Assembly (NCBI RefSeq): GCF_003722335.1
Contig: NZ_CP026100.1
Location: 3,074,001-3,138,000, forward strand
DNA from: Caulobacter flavus
GTDB lineage: Bacteria > Pseudomonadota > Alphaproteobacteria > Caulobacterales > Caulobacteraceae
DNA: 64,000 nucleotides
Direction of reading: 5' to 3'
Shown: positions 38,778 to 47,068 of the stretch, piece by piece
How positions within the stretch are numbered: the first letter of the stretch is position 1
How the letters are laid out: each line of letters starts with the position of its first letter
Program-made: the position numbers and the translations under genes
Notes under the pieces: model-generated
Seen by the model: the letters and a program-made list of their open reading frames with translations, nothing else
What the model was told of the DNA's origin: nothing
The model's database searches: none

Positions 38778-39680
38778 ATGCCCGATCTGAACGACTACCT
38801 GCTCTATGCCGAGGTGGTGGCCCATGGCGGCTTCGCTCCGGCCAGCCGCGCCCTGCGCCAGCCCAAGTCGACGCTGAGCCGCCGGATCGCCCAGCTGGAA
38901 GCTCGACTGGGCGTGCGGCTGATCGAGCGAACAACCCGCCGTTTTCGCGTCACCGAGGTCGGCCAAGCCTTCTACGAGCGTTGCAGGATCGTGGCCTTGG
39001 ATGTCGCGCAGGCCAACGCCGTCGCCGCCGAGGCCAAGAGCGAGCCGCAGGGGCAAATCCGTTTCAGCTGCCCCACTGGCCTGGTCGAGACCCTTTCGGC
39101 CAGTCTGCCGCTGTTCCTGGCGCGCTTTCCCAAGGTGCGGCTGCAGGTGATCGCGGTCGACCGGGCGGTGGACCTGATCGAGGAGCGGATCGACGTCGCC
39201 CTGCGGGTGCGCACTGCCCTGACGACCGACGCGGCCCTGACCATGCGCACCCTGGGCCGCTCGCGCCGCATCCTGGTGGCCGGCCCTCAGCTGGCCGCAC
39301 GCTGTTCTGGCCTGGCGATCGGCCAGCTTGGAGAACTGCCGACCCTCAGCCCCACCGACCAGATGGGCGAGCTGACCTGGGACCTGATAGGCCCGGATGG
39401 CGCGACCTGCACGATCCGCCACGAGCCGCGCATGGCCTGCGGCGACTTCCTGGCGTTGCGCGACGCCGCTGCCGCCAACATCGGCGTCGCCTTCCTGCCC
39501 GATCACGTCTGCAGGGCGGATCTGGTCAGCGGTCGTCTGGTTCAGGTCTTTCCCGACTGGCGATCGGAGGACGGCATCGTCCACATCGTCTTCACCACGC
39601 GACGGGGCCTGCCGCCGGCCGTCCGGGCGTTCATCGACCATCTGGCCGCCGTGTTCAGCCATGACCGGCCGACACAGTAG
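38778..39680 (+). CDS. LysR-family transcriptional regulator
   Basis: A 300-residue regulator with the N-terminal winged helix (FAPASRALRQPKSTLSRRIA, LEARLGVRLIERTTRRFRVT) and a periplasmic-binding-like effector domain. It resembles LysR members that control divergent SDR, quinone-reductase or glyoxalase-like genes. It probably regulates the SDR at 37902 and itself. The effector is unknown. Confidence 0.93.
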   Translation: MPDLNDYLLYAEVVAHGGFAPASRALRQPKSTLSRRIAQLEARLGVRLIERTTRRFRVTEVGQAFYERCRIVALDVAQANAVAAEAKSEPQGQIRFSCPTGLVETLSASLPLFLARFPKVRLQVIAVDRAVDLIEERIDVALRVRTALTTDAALTMRTLGRSRRILVAGPQLAARCSGLAIGQLGELPTLSPTDQMGELTWDLIGPDGATCTIRHEPRMACGDFLALRDAAAANIGVAFLPDHVCRADLVSGRLVQVFPDWRSEDGIVHIVFTTRRGLPPAVRAFIDHLAAVFSHDRPTQ

Positions 39681-39858
39681 CGATCCTGCGCCGTCTGAGA
39701 TGTGCGGACCAGCAGCGCAATCAATGCCCCGCTCCCGCAACAAACCACCCCGCCAGCCTTGCGCTCACCAACCCCTGCGGTGCATGAGGAACCCCTGACA
39801 CGGCGAGGCCTGCTTCGCCACTAACCGGCCTTCCGGCGACGGAGGGAGGACAAGAGAC

Positions 39859-41355
39859 ATGACCGAAGCTGCTTCCAAGACCATCAAGGGTCGCACCGGC
39901 GACTGGGAAATCGTGCTGGGCCTCGAGGTCCACGCCCAGGTGGCCAGCAAGTCCAAGCTGTTCTCGGGCGCGGCCGTCGGCTTCGGCGCGGGTCCCAACG
40001 AACAGGTCAGCCTCGTGGACGCGGCCATGCCGGGCATGCTGCCGGTGCTGAACCGCTTCTGCGTCGAGCAGGCGGTGAAGACGGGTCTGGGCCTGAAGGC
40101 GCAGATCAACCTGAAGAGCCGCTTCGACCGGAAGAACTACTTCTATCCGGATCTGCCGCAGGGCTATCAGATCAGCCAGTTCGACCAGCCGATCGTCGGC
40201 GAGGGCGTCGTCACCGTCGAGCGCGACGACGGCACGACCTTCGACGTGCGCATCGAGCGCCTGCACCTGGAACAGGACGCCGGCAAGTCGCTGCACGACC
40301 AGGATCCGAACGCCACCTACGTGGATCTGAACCGCGCGGGCACGGCGCTGATGGAGATCGTCTCCAAGCCCGACATGCGCACCTCCGAAGAGGCCGCCGC
40401 CTACGTCAAGAAGCTGCGGACGATCCTGGTTTACCTGGGCACCTGCGACGGCGACATGGAGAAGGGCAACCTTCGCGCCGACGTCAACGTCTCGGTCTGC
40501 CGTCCGGGCGACTACGAGAAGTTCCGCGAGACCGGCAGCTTCAAGCACCTGGGCACGCGCTGCGAGATCAAGAACGTCAACTCGTACCGCTACATCCAGC
40601 AGGCCATCGAGTACGAAGCCCGTCGCCAGATCGAGATCCTGGAGGACGGCGGCGTGATCGACCAGGAAACCCGCCTGTTCGACCCGACCAAGGGCGAGAC
40701 CCGATCGATGCGTTCGAAGGAAGAGGCGCACGACTACCGCTACTTCCCCGATCCGGACCTGCTGCCCCTGGTGCTGGACCCGGCGTGGGTGAAGGAAATC
40801 GAGACGACCCTGCCGGAACTGCCGGACGCCAAGAAGGCGCGCCTGCAGAGCCAGTACGGCCTGTCGGCCTACGACGCCGGCGTGCTGATCATCGAGAGCG
40901 ACCGCGCCGACTACTTCGAGGCCGCCGCGAAAGGCCGCGACGCCAAGCTGGTGTCGAACTGGGTGACCAACGAACTGCTGTCGAAGCTGTCGTCGGGCGG
41001 CCACGAGATCGCCAACTCTCCGCTGCCGTCGTCGGACATCGCCCAACTGGTCGAACTGATCGAGAACGGCACCATCAGCTCGAAGATCGCCAAGGAGGTC
41101 TTCGAGCACATGTGGGCCGGCGAGGGCCGTCCCGCCGAGATCGTCGAGAAGCGCGGCCTGGTGCAGATCAACGACACCGGCGCCATCGAGGCGGCGATCG
41201 ACGAACTGATCGGCGCCAATCCCGACAAGGCCGCGGCGGTGAAGGAAAAGCCCCAGGCCATCGGCTGGTTCGTCGGCCAGGTCATGAAGGCCACTGGCGG
41301 CAAGGCCAACCCGGGCACGGTCAACGACCTGCTGAAGGCCAAGCTGGGTCTCTGA
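39859..41355 (+). CDS. gatB: Aspartyl/glutamyl-tRNA amidotransferase subunit B (GatB)
   Basis: A 498-residue protein: [46 protein letters not shown] and the tail domain that binds tRNA. It is the kinase/transamidase part of GatCAB, which converts Glu-tRNAGln and Asp-tRNAAsn. gatA and gatC are not adjacent. The ATG follows GGAGGACAAGAGAC. A good terminator lies 20 bases after the stop. Confidence 0.97.
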   Translation: MTEAASKTIKGRTGDWEIVLGLEVHAQVASKSKLFSGAAVGFGAGPNEQVSLVDAAMPGMLPVLNRFCVEQAVKTGLGLKAQINLKSRFDRKNYFYPDLPQGYQISQFDQPIVGEGVVTVERDDGTTFDVRIERLHLEQDAGKSLHDQDPNATYVDLNRAGTALMEIVSKPDMRTSEEAAAYVKKLRTILVYLGTCDGDMEKGNLRADVNVSVCRPGDYEKFRETGSFKHLGTRCEIKNVNSYRYIQQAIEYEARRQIEILEDGGVIDQETRLFDPTKGETRSMRSKEEAHDYRYFPDPDLLPLVLDPAWVKEIETTLPELPDAKKARLQSQYGLSAYDAGVLIIESDRADYFEAAAKGRDAKLVSNWVTNELLSKLSSGGHEIANSPLPSSDIAQLVELIENGTISSKIAKEVFEHMWAGEGRPAEIVEKRGLVQINDTGAIEAAIDELIGANPDKAAAVKEKPQAIGWFVGQVMKATGGKANPGTVNDLLKAKLGL

Positions 41356-41375
41356 TCCCGGCTTTCCCGGCAAAG

Positions 41376-41416
41376 GAAAAGGGCCCGTCGCGAGAGCGGC
41401 GGGCCCTTCTCTTTTC
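41376..41416 (+). terminator. Intrinsic terminator of gatB
   Basis: A 13-base-pair stem (41379-41391 with 41396-41408, one wobble) with a GAGA tetraloop is followed by CTCTTTTC. Confidence 0.82.
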
Positions 41417-41439
41417 GGGGGACTCGAACGGGGACGCGT

Positions 41440-41832
41440 CTACTGCGGCGTGGTCGGGGCCTGGGCGGACGAGCCGGCGGCGGCCGGGTCGTCTGCGTGC
41501 TTCTTGTGCTTCTTGACCTTCTTGTCGGCCTTGGTCGCGTCCTCGGCGGCCGGCGCCGTGGTGGTCGAGGTCTCGCCCGGAGCCGTGGCCGAGGTCGGCT
41601 CGCCCGCGCCGGTGGCGCTGTCGGCCTGCGGCGCCGTGCTGTCGGTCGTGGACGGGGCGGTGGTGGAGGCCGACGGATCGGTCGTCGTGGTCGACGAGCC
41701 CCAGCTGCTGCTGGACGAAGGCGGGGTCGACTGGGCGGAGGGATCGGCCGGGGCCTGCTGGGCGAGGGCCGAACCGGCGTAGCCGGCGGCGGCGAGGGCG
41801 AGGACGGCGGCGGAGATGCGCAAGCTCTTCAT
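41440..41832 (-). CDS. Secreted Ser/Thr-rich low-complexity protein
   Basis: A 130-residue protein with a signal peptide ending GSALAQ. The mature part is mostly Ser, Thr, Ala and Pro without long hydrophobic segments, and a short basic patch (KKVKKHKKH) lies near residue 105. It is likely disordered in the periplasm. No family is recognised. It is convergent with gatB and on the same strand as the RcnB-like gene, about 190 bases apart. Confidence 0.55.
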   Translation of the reverse strand: MKSLRISAAVLALAAAGYAGSALAQQAPADPSAQSTPPSSSSSWGSSTTTTDPSASTTAPSTTDSTAPQADSATGAGEPTSATAPGETSTTTAPAAEDATKADKKVKKHKKHADDPAAAGSSAQAPTTPQ

Positions 41833-41962
41833 CGGTAAGCGCCTTCGTGTCTGCTGCGTCGGACTGTGACGCGAGGCTCACGCTGGCGGCCGGATGCGGC
41901 CGAATTGACCCGACAATCGGGCTTTGCGGCCCGATGCATGGCGCGCGCGCGGCGAGCATGGC

Positions 41963-41998
41963 GCAAAAACGGCGCCCCAGGTGGTGTTCCCGGGGCGC
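41963..41998 (-). terminator. Intrinsic terminator of the RcnB-like gene
   Basis: On the minus strand a perfect nine-base-pair GC-rich stem (41990-41998 with 41968-41976) is followed by TTTTT. It starts about 25 bases after the stop of the RcnB-like gene. Confidence 0.78.
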
Positions 41999-42023
41999 CG
42001 AAGACTTCTCAGATACCGGTGAT

Positions 42024-42524
42024 CTAGTTGTTGATGATCTCGAAGATCAGGCCGGTGGCGATCGCGGCCAGCACGTAGTCGTTGCCGGCGCGGTACCAAT
42101 AGTAGCCGCGGGGCGGCTGGCGCAGATGGTAGCGGCCGTAGTCGTGCACGACGTAGCCGCCGCCGCGATAGTATGGCGGCAGATAGCCGCCGCGACGCCA
42201 GGCGCTGTAGCCCGGGCGATAGTCGGGACGGCCGTAGTAGTGGGCCGGCGGGGCGCCGTAGTACCAGCGGTCACGATAGTAGTAGCCGTTGTAGCGACGG
42301 TCGTCCCAGCGGCTGTGGCGGTCGCCGCGACGGTCGTCACGACGGTCCCAGCGGTCGCCCCGGCGATCATCGCGACGATCCCAACGGTCGCCGCGGCGGT
42401 CGTCACGGCGATCCCAGCGGTCCTCGTTGTGGCCGCGGCCCTGGGCCGAGGCGTCAGTGGCGACGGCGGCCATCGGACCGGCGACCGAGGCCACGGCGGC
42501 GATGGTGAGCAACAGACGTTTCAT
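42024..42524 (-). CDS. RcnB-family secreted protein with internal tandem repeats
   Basis: A 166-residue protein with a signal peptide ending DASAQ. A charged repeat region (about residues 36-70) consists of DRWDRRDDRRG units, followed by a Tyr/Arg-rich part. The C-terminal RcnB-like domain has YHLRQPPRGYYWYRAGNDYVLA and a hydrophobic end. RcnB proteins affect nickel/cobalt or envelope homeostasis; in alphaproteobacteria many members have no assigned role. The ATG is preceded by AAGGAGAC. Confidence 0.82.
   Translation of the reverse strand: MKRLLLTIAAVASVAGPMAAVATDASAQGRGHNEDRWDRRDDRRGDRWDRRDDRRGDRWDRRDDRRGDRHSRWDDRRYNGYYYRDRWYYGAPPAHYYGRPDYRPGYSAWRRGGYLPPYYRGGGYVVHDYGRYHLRQPPRGYYWYRAGNDYVLAAIATGLIFEIINN
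42319..42417 (-). repeat. Three 33-base tandem repeats within the RcnB-like gene
   Basis: Units 42319-42351, 42352-42384 and 42385-42417 each encode about 11 residues (DRWDRRDDRRG type). They differ at several third positions, so protein sequence is kept more than DNA sequence. The number of copies may vary between strains. Confidence 0.8.
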
Positions 42525-42705
42525 GTGTACGTCTCCTTGTGGTCAGCGGTCGCCTGGAGGCGGCCTAATCCCTCGACCTTGGAAACAAGATTGATCCCCC
42601 GTGGCTGAACCGTCGCTGAACGGTCATGTCAGGATGGATATTGGCGTCTCGCGCGCGCATGGCCATGTTCGGGGCCACCAAGACCGACATCAGGGAGTCG
42701 CGTGC

Positions 42706-43431
42706 ATGACCAAGCCCATCGAGCTGCACTACTGGCCCACGCCCAACGGCTGGAAGATCTCCATCGCGCTGGAGGAGATGGGGCTGCCCTACGAGATGAT
42801 CCCGGTGAACATCGGCACGGGCGAGCAGTTCAAGCCGGAATTCCTGGCCATCAGCCCCAACAACCGCATGCCGGCCATCGTCGATCCGGACGGTCCGGAC
42901 GGCCAGCCGATCTCGGTGTTCGAGTCCGGGGCGATCCTGCAGTACCTGGGGCGCAAGTCGGGCCTGTTCTACGGCGAGAGCGAACGCGACCGCGTGAACA
43001 TCGACCAGTGGGTGATGTGGCAGATGGGCGGCCTTGGCCCGATGGCCGGCCAGACCCACCACTTCCGCCAGTACGCCGGGGCGATCATCGCCGATCAGCG
43101 GCAGCTGGCCTACGGCGCGATCCGCTACACCAACGAGACCCACCGCCTGTACGGCGTGCTGGAGAAGCAACTGGCCGGGAAGGATTTCGTCTGCGGCCAA
43201 TTGTCCATCGCCGACTTCGCGATCTGGCCGTGGGTCGTGCCGTGGAAGAACCAGGGAATCCAGATCGAGGAGTTCCCGAACATCAAGGCCTGGTTCGAGC
43301 GGCTGAATGGGCGCGAGGCCGTGCAAAAGGGCTTCAAGCTTGGGGCCGAGCTGCGTTCCAGCGGCCTGCAAGCGTCCGGAAAAGCTGCCGAAGAGGCCCG
43401 CAAGGTTCTGTTCGGGCAGCGGGCCCGTTAA
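42706..43431 (+). CDS. Glutathione S-transferase, YfcG/YghU (Nu) type
   Basis: A 241-residue GST. The N-terminal thioredoxin fold has TPNGWKISIALEEMGLPYE, then NNRMPAIVD and FESGAILQYLG. The C-terminal helical domain has DQWVMWQMGGLGPM and IADFAIWPWV, which match the disulfide-bond oxidoreductases YfcG/YghU. It reduces disulfides or peroxides with glutathione. The start follows AGGGAG; the frame runs 35 codons upstream. Confidence 0.9.
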   Translation: MTKPIELHYWPTPNGWKISIALEEMGLPYEMIPVNIGTGEQFKPEFLAISPNNRMPAIVDPDGPDGQPISVFESGAILQYLGRKSGLFYGESERDRVNIDQWVMWQMGGLGPMAGQTHHFRQYAGAIIADQRQLAYGAIRYTNETHRLYGVLEKQLAGKDFVCGQLSIADFAIWPWVVPWKNQGIQIEEFPNIKAWFERLNGREAVQKGFKLGAELRSSGLQASGKAAEEARKVLFGQRAR

Positions 43432-43470
43432 CCACCGGTATACCCATGTTTATCGGGTGTTACTTCAGTG

Positions 43471-43496
43471 ATCGAGGCGTGTTGTCGCGCCTCGAT
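43471..43496 (+). terminator. Hairpin after the GST gene
   Basis: A perfect nine-base-pair stem (43471-43479 with 43488-43496) has an eight-base loop about 40 bases past the GST stop. No clear T-run follows, so termination would be weak. Confidence 0.4.
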
Positions 43497-43513
43497 TCAT
43501 GATCTCTGCGCGC

Positions 43514-43528
43514 TTAACTATATGTTCA
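43514..43528. promoter_or_regulatory. CtrA-like motif TTAA-N7-TTCA
   Basis: TTAA and TTCA are separated by seven bases, one mismatch from the CtrA consensus. It lies about 80 bases before the Sel1-protein start. Binding is inferred only. Confidence 0.25.
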
Positions 43529-43605
43529 GCGAGCAAGGTTTTCTCTGTGTTCATGGCCGAGCTGGACCACTGGGGATCAGCCGGAAGGACTGGGGAACTG
43601 AAGCC

Positions 43606-43884
43606 ATGATGATGAGTATCGAACCGCCCGCCGCCGTGATGGGCCTGCCGCTGCCGACCGCCGACTCGAGCGGCGACGAGCTGTTCCGCATGGGCATGCT
43701 GTATTCGACCGGCCAGGGCGGCGCGCCGCTGGACTACGTCTCGGCGCACATGCTGTTCAACCTGGCCGCCATGCGCGGTTCGGTCGAAGCGAAGGTCTAT
43801 CGCAAGGAACTGTCGCAAGAGATGGCCAGCGAAGACGTCGCCGAAGCCCAGCGCCAGGCGCGCCAATGGCTGGCTCACGGCTGA
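43606..43884 (+). CDS. Small Sel1-repeat protein
   Basis: A 92-residue protein holding one Sel1-like repeat: ELFRMGMLYSTGQGGAPLDYVSAHMLFNLAAMRG. Sel1 repeats mediate protein contacts, often in signalling or envelope proteins. It starts MMM, so three ATG starts are possible; GGGGA lies upstream. A frame extension of 46 codons upstream runs into the non-coding gap and is rejected. It is convergent with hfsD. Confidence 0.72.
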   Translation: MMMSIEPPAAVMGLPLPTADSSGDELFRMGMLYSTGQGGAPLDYVSAHMLFNLAAMRGSVEAKVYRKELSQEMASEDVAEAQRQARQWLAHG

Positions 43885-43949
43885 ACCACGGTTCAGCCGT
43901 TTCTAGTCTCGGGCCGGACGCTCTCTGGATCCGGCCGTGACTTTCCAAC

Positions 43950-44690
43950 TCAGTTGCTGAAGCCGTTGATGGCGTAGCTGAAGCTGATCGGCAGCAGATC
44001 GCGGAAGTACTGCTGCATGAACAGACCCGTCTCGGCCGCGCCGCTGCGCGGCACGTAGACGATGTCGAAGCGGCGAAGCGGCACCAGGTCCGCGCCGCGC
44101 GGATCCGTCAGACCCTTCAGAAGATCCGCCGTCCGCATCATGGCCCGCCCGTCGGGGCCGCGCCGGATGATGATCACCTGGCTGCGCTTGGACGAGCTCT
44201 TGAACCCGCCGGCCTGGATCACGGCCCGCAGGGCGTCGCCGTCGCCGGCCATGTCGTAGACGCCGGGATTGCCCACCTCGCCGCCGACGAAAACCTTCAG
44301 CGGGGCCGTGGCCTTGACCGCCACCTGCACCTGCGGGCGCAGCAGCTGCTGGCCGTAGGCCTGGGTCAGCGAGGCTTCCAGTTCCTCGATCGTGCGGTCG
44401 GCGGCCATGACAGGTCCGACCAGCGGCAAAGCGACGCGGCCGTCGGGCTGCACCACCACCGACTTATTAAGCTCCGTGGCCGAAGGTACGGTCACCTCGA
44501 GCTCGTCGCCCGGATAGAACCGGTAGGCCGGCTCGCTCTCGCTCCAGTCGGCGTAGCCGATGTTGGGGAACTGGCCGGTGGGACGCGGGGCGGGCGTCAG
44601 AGGCTCGCCGTCGACATGGCCGCAGGCCGAGAGGCCGGCGGTCGCGAGCGCCAGGGCCAGGGCGGTGGAGAGGGGGATGCGCCGATCCAT
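43950..44690 (-). CDS. hfsD: Polysaccharide export lipoprotein, HfsD-like (Wza family)
   Basis: A 246-residue outer-membrane export protein: lipobox LSAC, a poly-export domain (YRFYPGDELEVTVPSATELN, VQPDGRVALPLVGPVMAA) and a SLBB-type domain (VFVGGEVGNPGVYDMAGDGD). Wza-type proteins form the outer-membrane channel for polysaccharide. In Caulobacter, HfsD does this for holdfast. It is divergent from hfsA. The start used gives a clean signal peptide; an ATG seven codons upstream is possible, and both have weak binding sites. Confidence 0.85.
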   Translation of the reverse strand: MDRRIPLSTALALALATAGLSACGHVDGEPLTPAPRPTGQFPNIGYADWSESEPAYRFYPGDELEVTVPSATELNKSVVVQPDGRVALPLVGPVMAADRTIEELEASLTQAYGQQLLRPQVQVAVKATAPLKVFVGGEVGNPGVYDMAGDGDALRAVIQAGGFKSSSKRSQVIIIRRGPDGRAMMRTADLLKGLTDPRGADLVPLRRFDIVYVPRSGAAETGLFMQQYFRDLLPISFSYAINGFSN

Positions 44691-44713
44691 GCGACGACTC
44701 TTACCAAACATAG

Positions 44714-44728
44714 GTAACCAAACCTTAA
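44714..44728. promoter_or_regulatory. CtrA-like box in the hfsD/hfsA divergent gap
   Basis: GTAA-N7-TTAA (44714-44717 and 44725-44728) is one base from TTAA-N7-TTAA; on the other strand it reads TTAA-N7-TTAC. It lies in the 86-base gap between the two start codons. CtrA-type control of holdfast export genes is plausible, not shown. Confidence 0.35.
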
Positions 44729-44776
44729 GCCCGGAAGCCCCAGGGTCGGGTGGAAGTTTGGACCTATTGGATTCGC

Positions 44777-46279
44777 ATGTCGACGAGCGCCTGGACAAGC
44801 GTGCCGCACGACCCGCCGTCGCGACGCGACTGGGCGGCGCGGGCCCGCTATGCGCCGACCGACTTCGTCACCCTGCTGTGGCGTGAACGCTGGCTGATGC
44901 TGGGCGTGTTCCTGGTGATCCTTTTCCTGGGCGCGGCCTTCGCCTTCACGCTCAAGAAGTCCTACACCGCCAGCTCCAGCCTGTTCGTGCGCCTGGGCCA
45001 GGAATACGTCTACGAGCCGCGCGCCGGCGACGCCGCCCGCGGCGCGGTGCCCGACGTCGACCAGGTGATCCAGTCGGAAAGCGAGATCCTGGGCAGCGGC
45101 GAGCTGCGCGAGCGGGTGATCCGCAAGCTGGGCTTCGCCACCGTGTTCCCGGACGCGGCCGCCAAGTACGCAGCGGCCAATCCCGAGCAGAAGCGCAAGA
45201 TGATCGCCCAGGGGCGCGACAGCGTCGGCCGCAGCCTGAAGATCGAGACCGCGCCCGACAACTCGATCATCCGCATGTCGTACCAGCACCAGGACCCGGA
45301 GACGGCCGAAAAGGTGCTCAACACCCTGCTGGAAGAGTACCTGATCTATCGCCGCAGCCTGCTGATCAACGACGACGACAAGGTGCTGGCGCGCCAGCGC
45401 GACAATTTCGAGCAGCGCCTGGCCGAGACCGACACCGCCTACCAGGCCTTCCTGCAGACCAACGACATCGGCGACTTCACCGCCCAGAAGACGGCCCTGA
45501 CCCAGCTGCAGGCCCAGGTCGAGGCCCAGAAGTACGCGATCGACGCCCAGCTGCAGGATCGCCAGGGGCGCCTGGCCGCCGTGCAGGCCGAGCTTAGCCG
45601 CACGCCGGCCGAGGCCGTGCTCTACCGCGACCAGGACATGTCGGCCTCGACCAAGCTGGCCCAGCTGAAGCTCGACCGCGAGGGCCTGCTGGCCCGCTAT
45701 CTGCCCAACGCCCAGCCGGTGCGCGACATCGACGCCCAGATCGCCCAGCTGGAACAGGGCGTGGCCACCGGCCGCACCAACGGCGAGGGGGCGCGCCGCA
45801 GCGGCCCCAACCCGATCTGGCAGACCCTGCAGTCGACCCGCAACGACCTGTCGGCCGAAGTCGCCGCCCTGCGCGAGTCGCAAGGCGCCTACGCCGTGCA
45901 GGTGCAGGAAGTGAACGAGCGCCTGCTGCGCCTGGCCCAGCTGGAGCCGCAGTTCAACCAGCTGACCCGCGACCGCGACGTGCTGTCGGCCAACGTCCGC
46001 GACTTCACGGTCAAGGAGCAGCAGGACGAGGCCCAGCGCCAGATGTCGGCCGAGAGCAGCGACAACATCCGCATCGTCCAGCGCGCGGTCGCGCCGTCGG
46101 AGGGCAAGAGCCTGAAGAAGCCGGTGCTGGTGCTGGCGTTCCTGTTCGCCGCCTTCACCGCCGCTTGCGCGGGCCTGGTGCGGATGCTGCTGCGTCCGGG
46201 CCTGCAGACCCCGGCGTCCGCCTCGCGCACCCTTGGCCTGCCGGTCCTGGCGACCGCCGGCGTCAAGCGCGCCGCCTGA
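44777..46279 (+). CDS. hfsA: Polysaccharide co-polymerase, HfsA-like (Wzc/GumC family)
   Basis: A 500-residue inner-membrane protein. TM1 is at about 41-62, followed by a Wzz-type periplasmic domain, long coiled-coil helices (about 195-420) rich in Gln/Ala heptads, and TM2 at about 455-480. It sets chain length and links export to the outer-membrane channel. It lacks a kinase domain, which is supplied by the next gene. The start is the first ATG in frame with a hydrophilic N-terminus; the binding site is weak. Confidence 0.87.
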   Translation: MSTSAWTSVPHDPPSRRDWAARARYAPTDFVTLLWRERWLMLGVFLVILFLGAAFAFTLKKSYTASSSLFVRLGQEYVYEPRAGDAARGAVPDVDQVIQSESEILGSGELRERVIRKLGFATVFPDAAAKYAAANPEQKRKMIAQGRDSVGRSLKIETAPDNSIIRMSYQHQDPETAEKVLNTLLEEYLIYRRSLLINDDDKVLARQRDNFEQRLAETDTAYQAFLQTNDIGDFTAQKTALTQLQAQVEAQKYAIDAQLQDRQGRLAAVQAELSRTPAEAVLYRDQDMSASTKLAQLKLDREGLLARYLPNAQPVRDIDAQIAQLEQGVATGRTNGEGARRSGPNPIWQTLQSTRNDLSAEVAALRESQGAYAVQVQEVNERLLRLAQLEPQFNQLTRDRDVLSANVRDFTVKEQQDEAQRQMSAESSDNIRIVQRAVAPSEGKSLKKPVLVLAFLFAAFTAACAGLVRMLLRPGLQTPASASRTLGLPVLATAGVKRAA

Positions 46280-46366
46280 GGTCTCGGTGGGCGATTTGGT
46301 CGCCTTTCGCGCGAACATGGTTAGGCATTAGTTTCAACGGTCTTCAACGCGCGGCGATTCGGGCGA

Positions 46367-47068
46367 ATGGTGGATTTGAACGTGGAAATGGCTGAACTGT
46401 GGGGGTCGCTAGGCGCCCCCGCGGCCGGCCGTGCGCACGTCGTCCAGTTCGTGTCGGCCAGGCGCGGGGAGGGAACCTCGACGGTCGCCCGGGAATTCGC
46501 CCGTTTCGCGTCCAGGCGCGCGGGTCGCCGCACCTGGCTGATCGACCTGGACCTGACCACCTCGCCGCAATACCAGGCCATCGCCGCCCAGCCCGACCGC
46601 TACGGCCAGCTGGGTTCGGGCGCGGCGGCCAGCCCCGACGGCTCGATGTTCTTCACGGTGCAGCCGCCGGCGCCCCGGCCCGACGGCGGGGTGTGGCCGG
46701 ACGCCAAGTACGTCGCCGCCCACAGCGTCGGCGGCCCGCGCCTGTGGGTCACCCGCTTCAAGCGCGAGGCCCTGCGCGGCCGGCAGAAGGCCCACATCCT
46801 GCCAGGCGTCGAATACTGGGCCAGCTTGCGCCGCCACGCCGAGATCATCGTCGTCGACTGCCCGTCGGCCGACAGCTCGCAGGCCGCCCTGACCATCGCC
46901 CAGCACATGGACCAGACCGTCCTGGTGGTCAGCGCCCAGGAGGCCGACGTGCGGCCGCCGGGCCTGTTGCGCGACGCCCTGGCCTCGGCTGGCGGGCGCT
47001 GCGCCGGCGTGTTCTTCAACCAGGCCTCGGTGACGCCGCCGAGCTTCCTGCGGGCCATCCTGCCGTGA
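46367..47068 (+). CDS. hfsB: HfsB-like CpsD-family ATPase with altered Walker A
   Basis: A 233-residue P-loop protein of the bacterial tyrosine-kinase (CpsD/CapB) fold. Walker A reads RRGEGTST, residues 32-39, with Thr37 where the nucleotide-binding Lys usually stands. Walker A' is WLIDLDL, and Walker B is IIVVDCPS. The C-terminus has no Tyr-rich cluster. It likely partners HfsA in regulation rather than as an active kinase. Its stop overlaps the GTG of hfsC. Confidence 0.85.
   Translation: MVDLNVEMAELWGSLGAPAAGRAHVVQFVSARRGEGTSTVAREFARFASRRAGRRTWLIDLDLTTSPQYQAIAAQPDRYGQLGSGAAASPDGSMFFTVQPPAPRPDGGVWPDAKYVAAHSVGGPRLWVTRFKREALRGRQKAHILPGVEYWASLRRHAEIIVVDCPSADSSQAALTIAQHMDQTVLVVSAQEADVRPPGLLRDALASAGGRCAGVFFNQASVTPPSFLRAILP

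Noticed and set aside
42319-42417. CRISPR-like spacing of short repeats
   Set aside because: The units are contiguous, have no spacers, and encode a protein repeat.
46399-47064. Upstream extension of the hfsC frame through hfsB
   Set aside because: The extension is Arg/Pro-rich shadow; the GTG at 47065 overlaps the hfsB stop and begins the hydrophobic protein.
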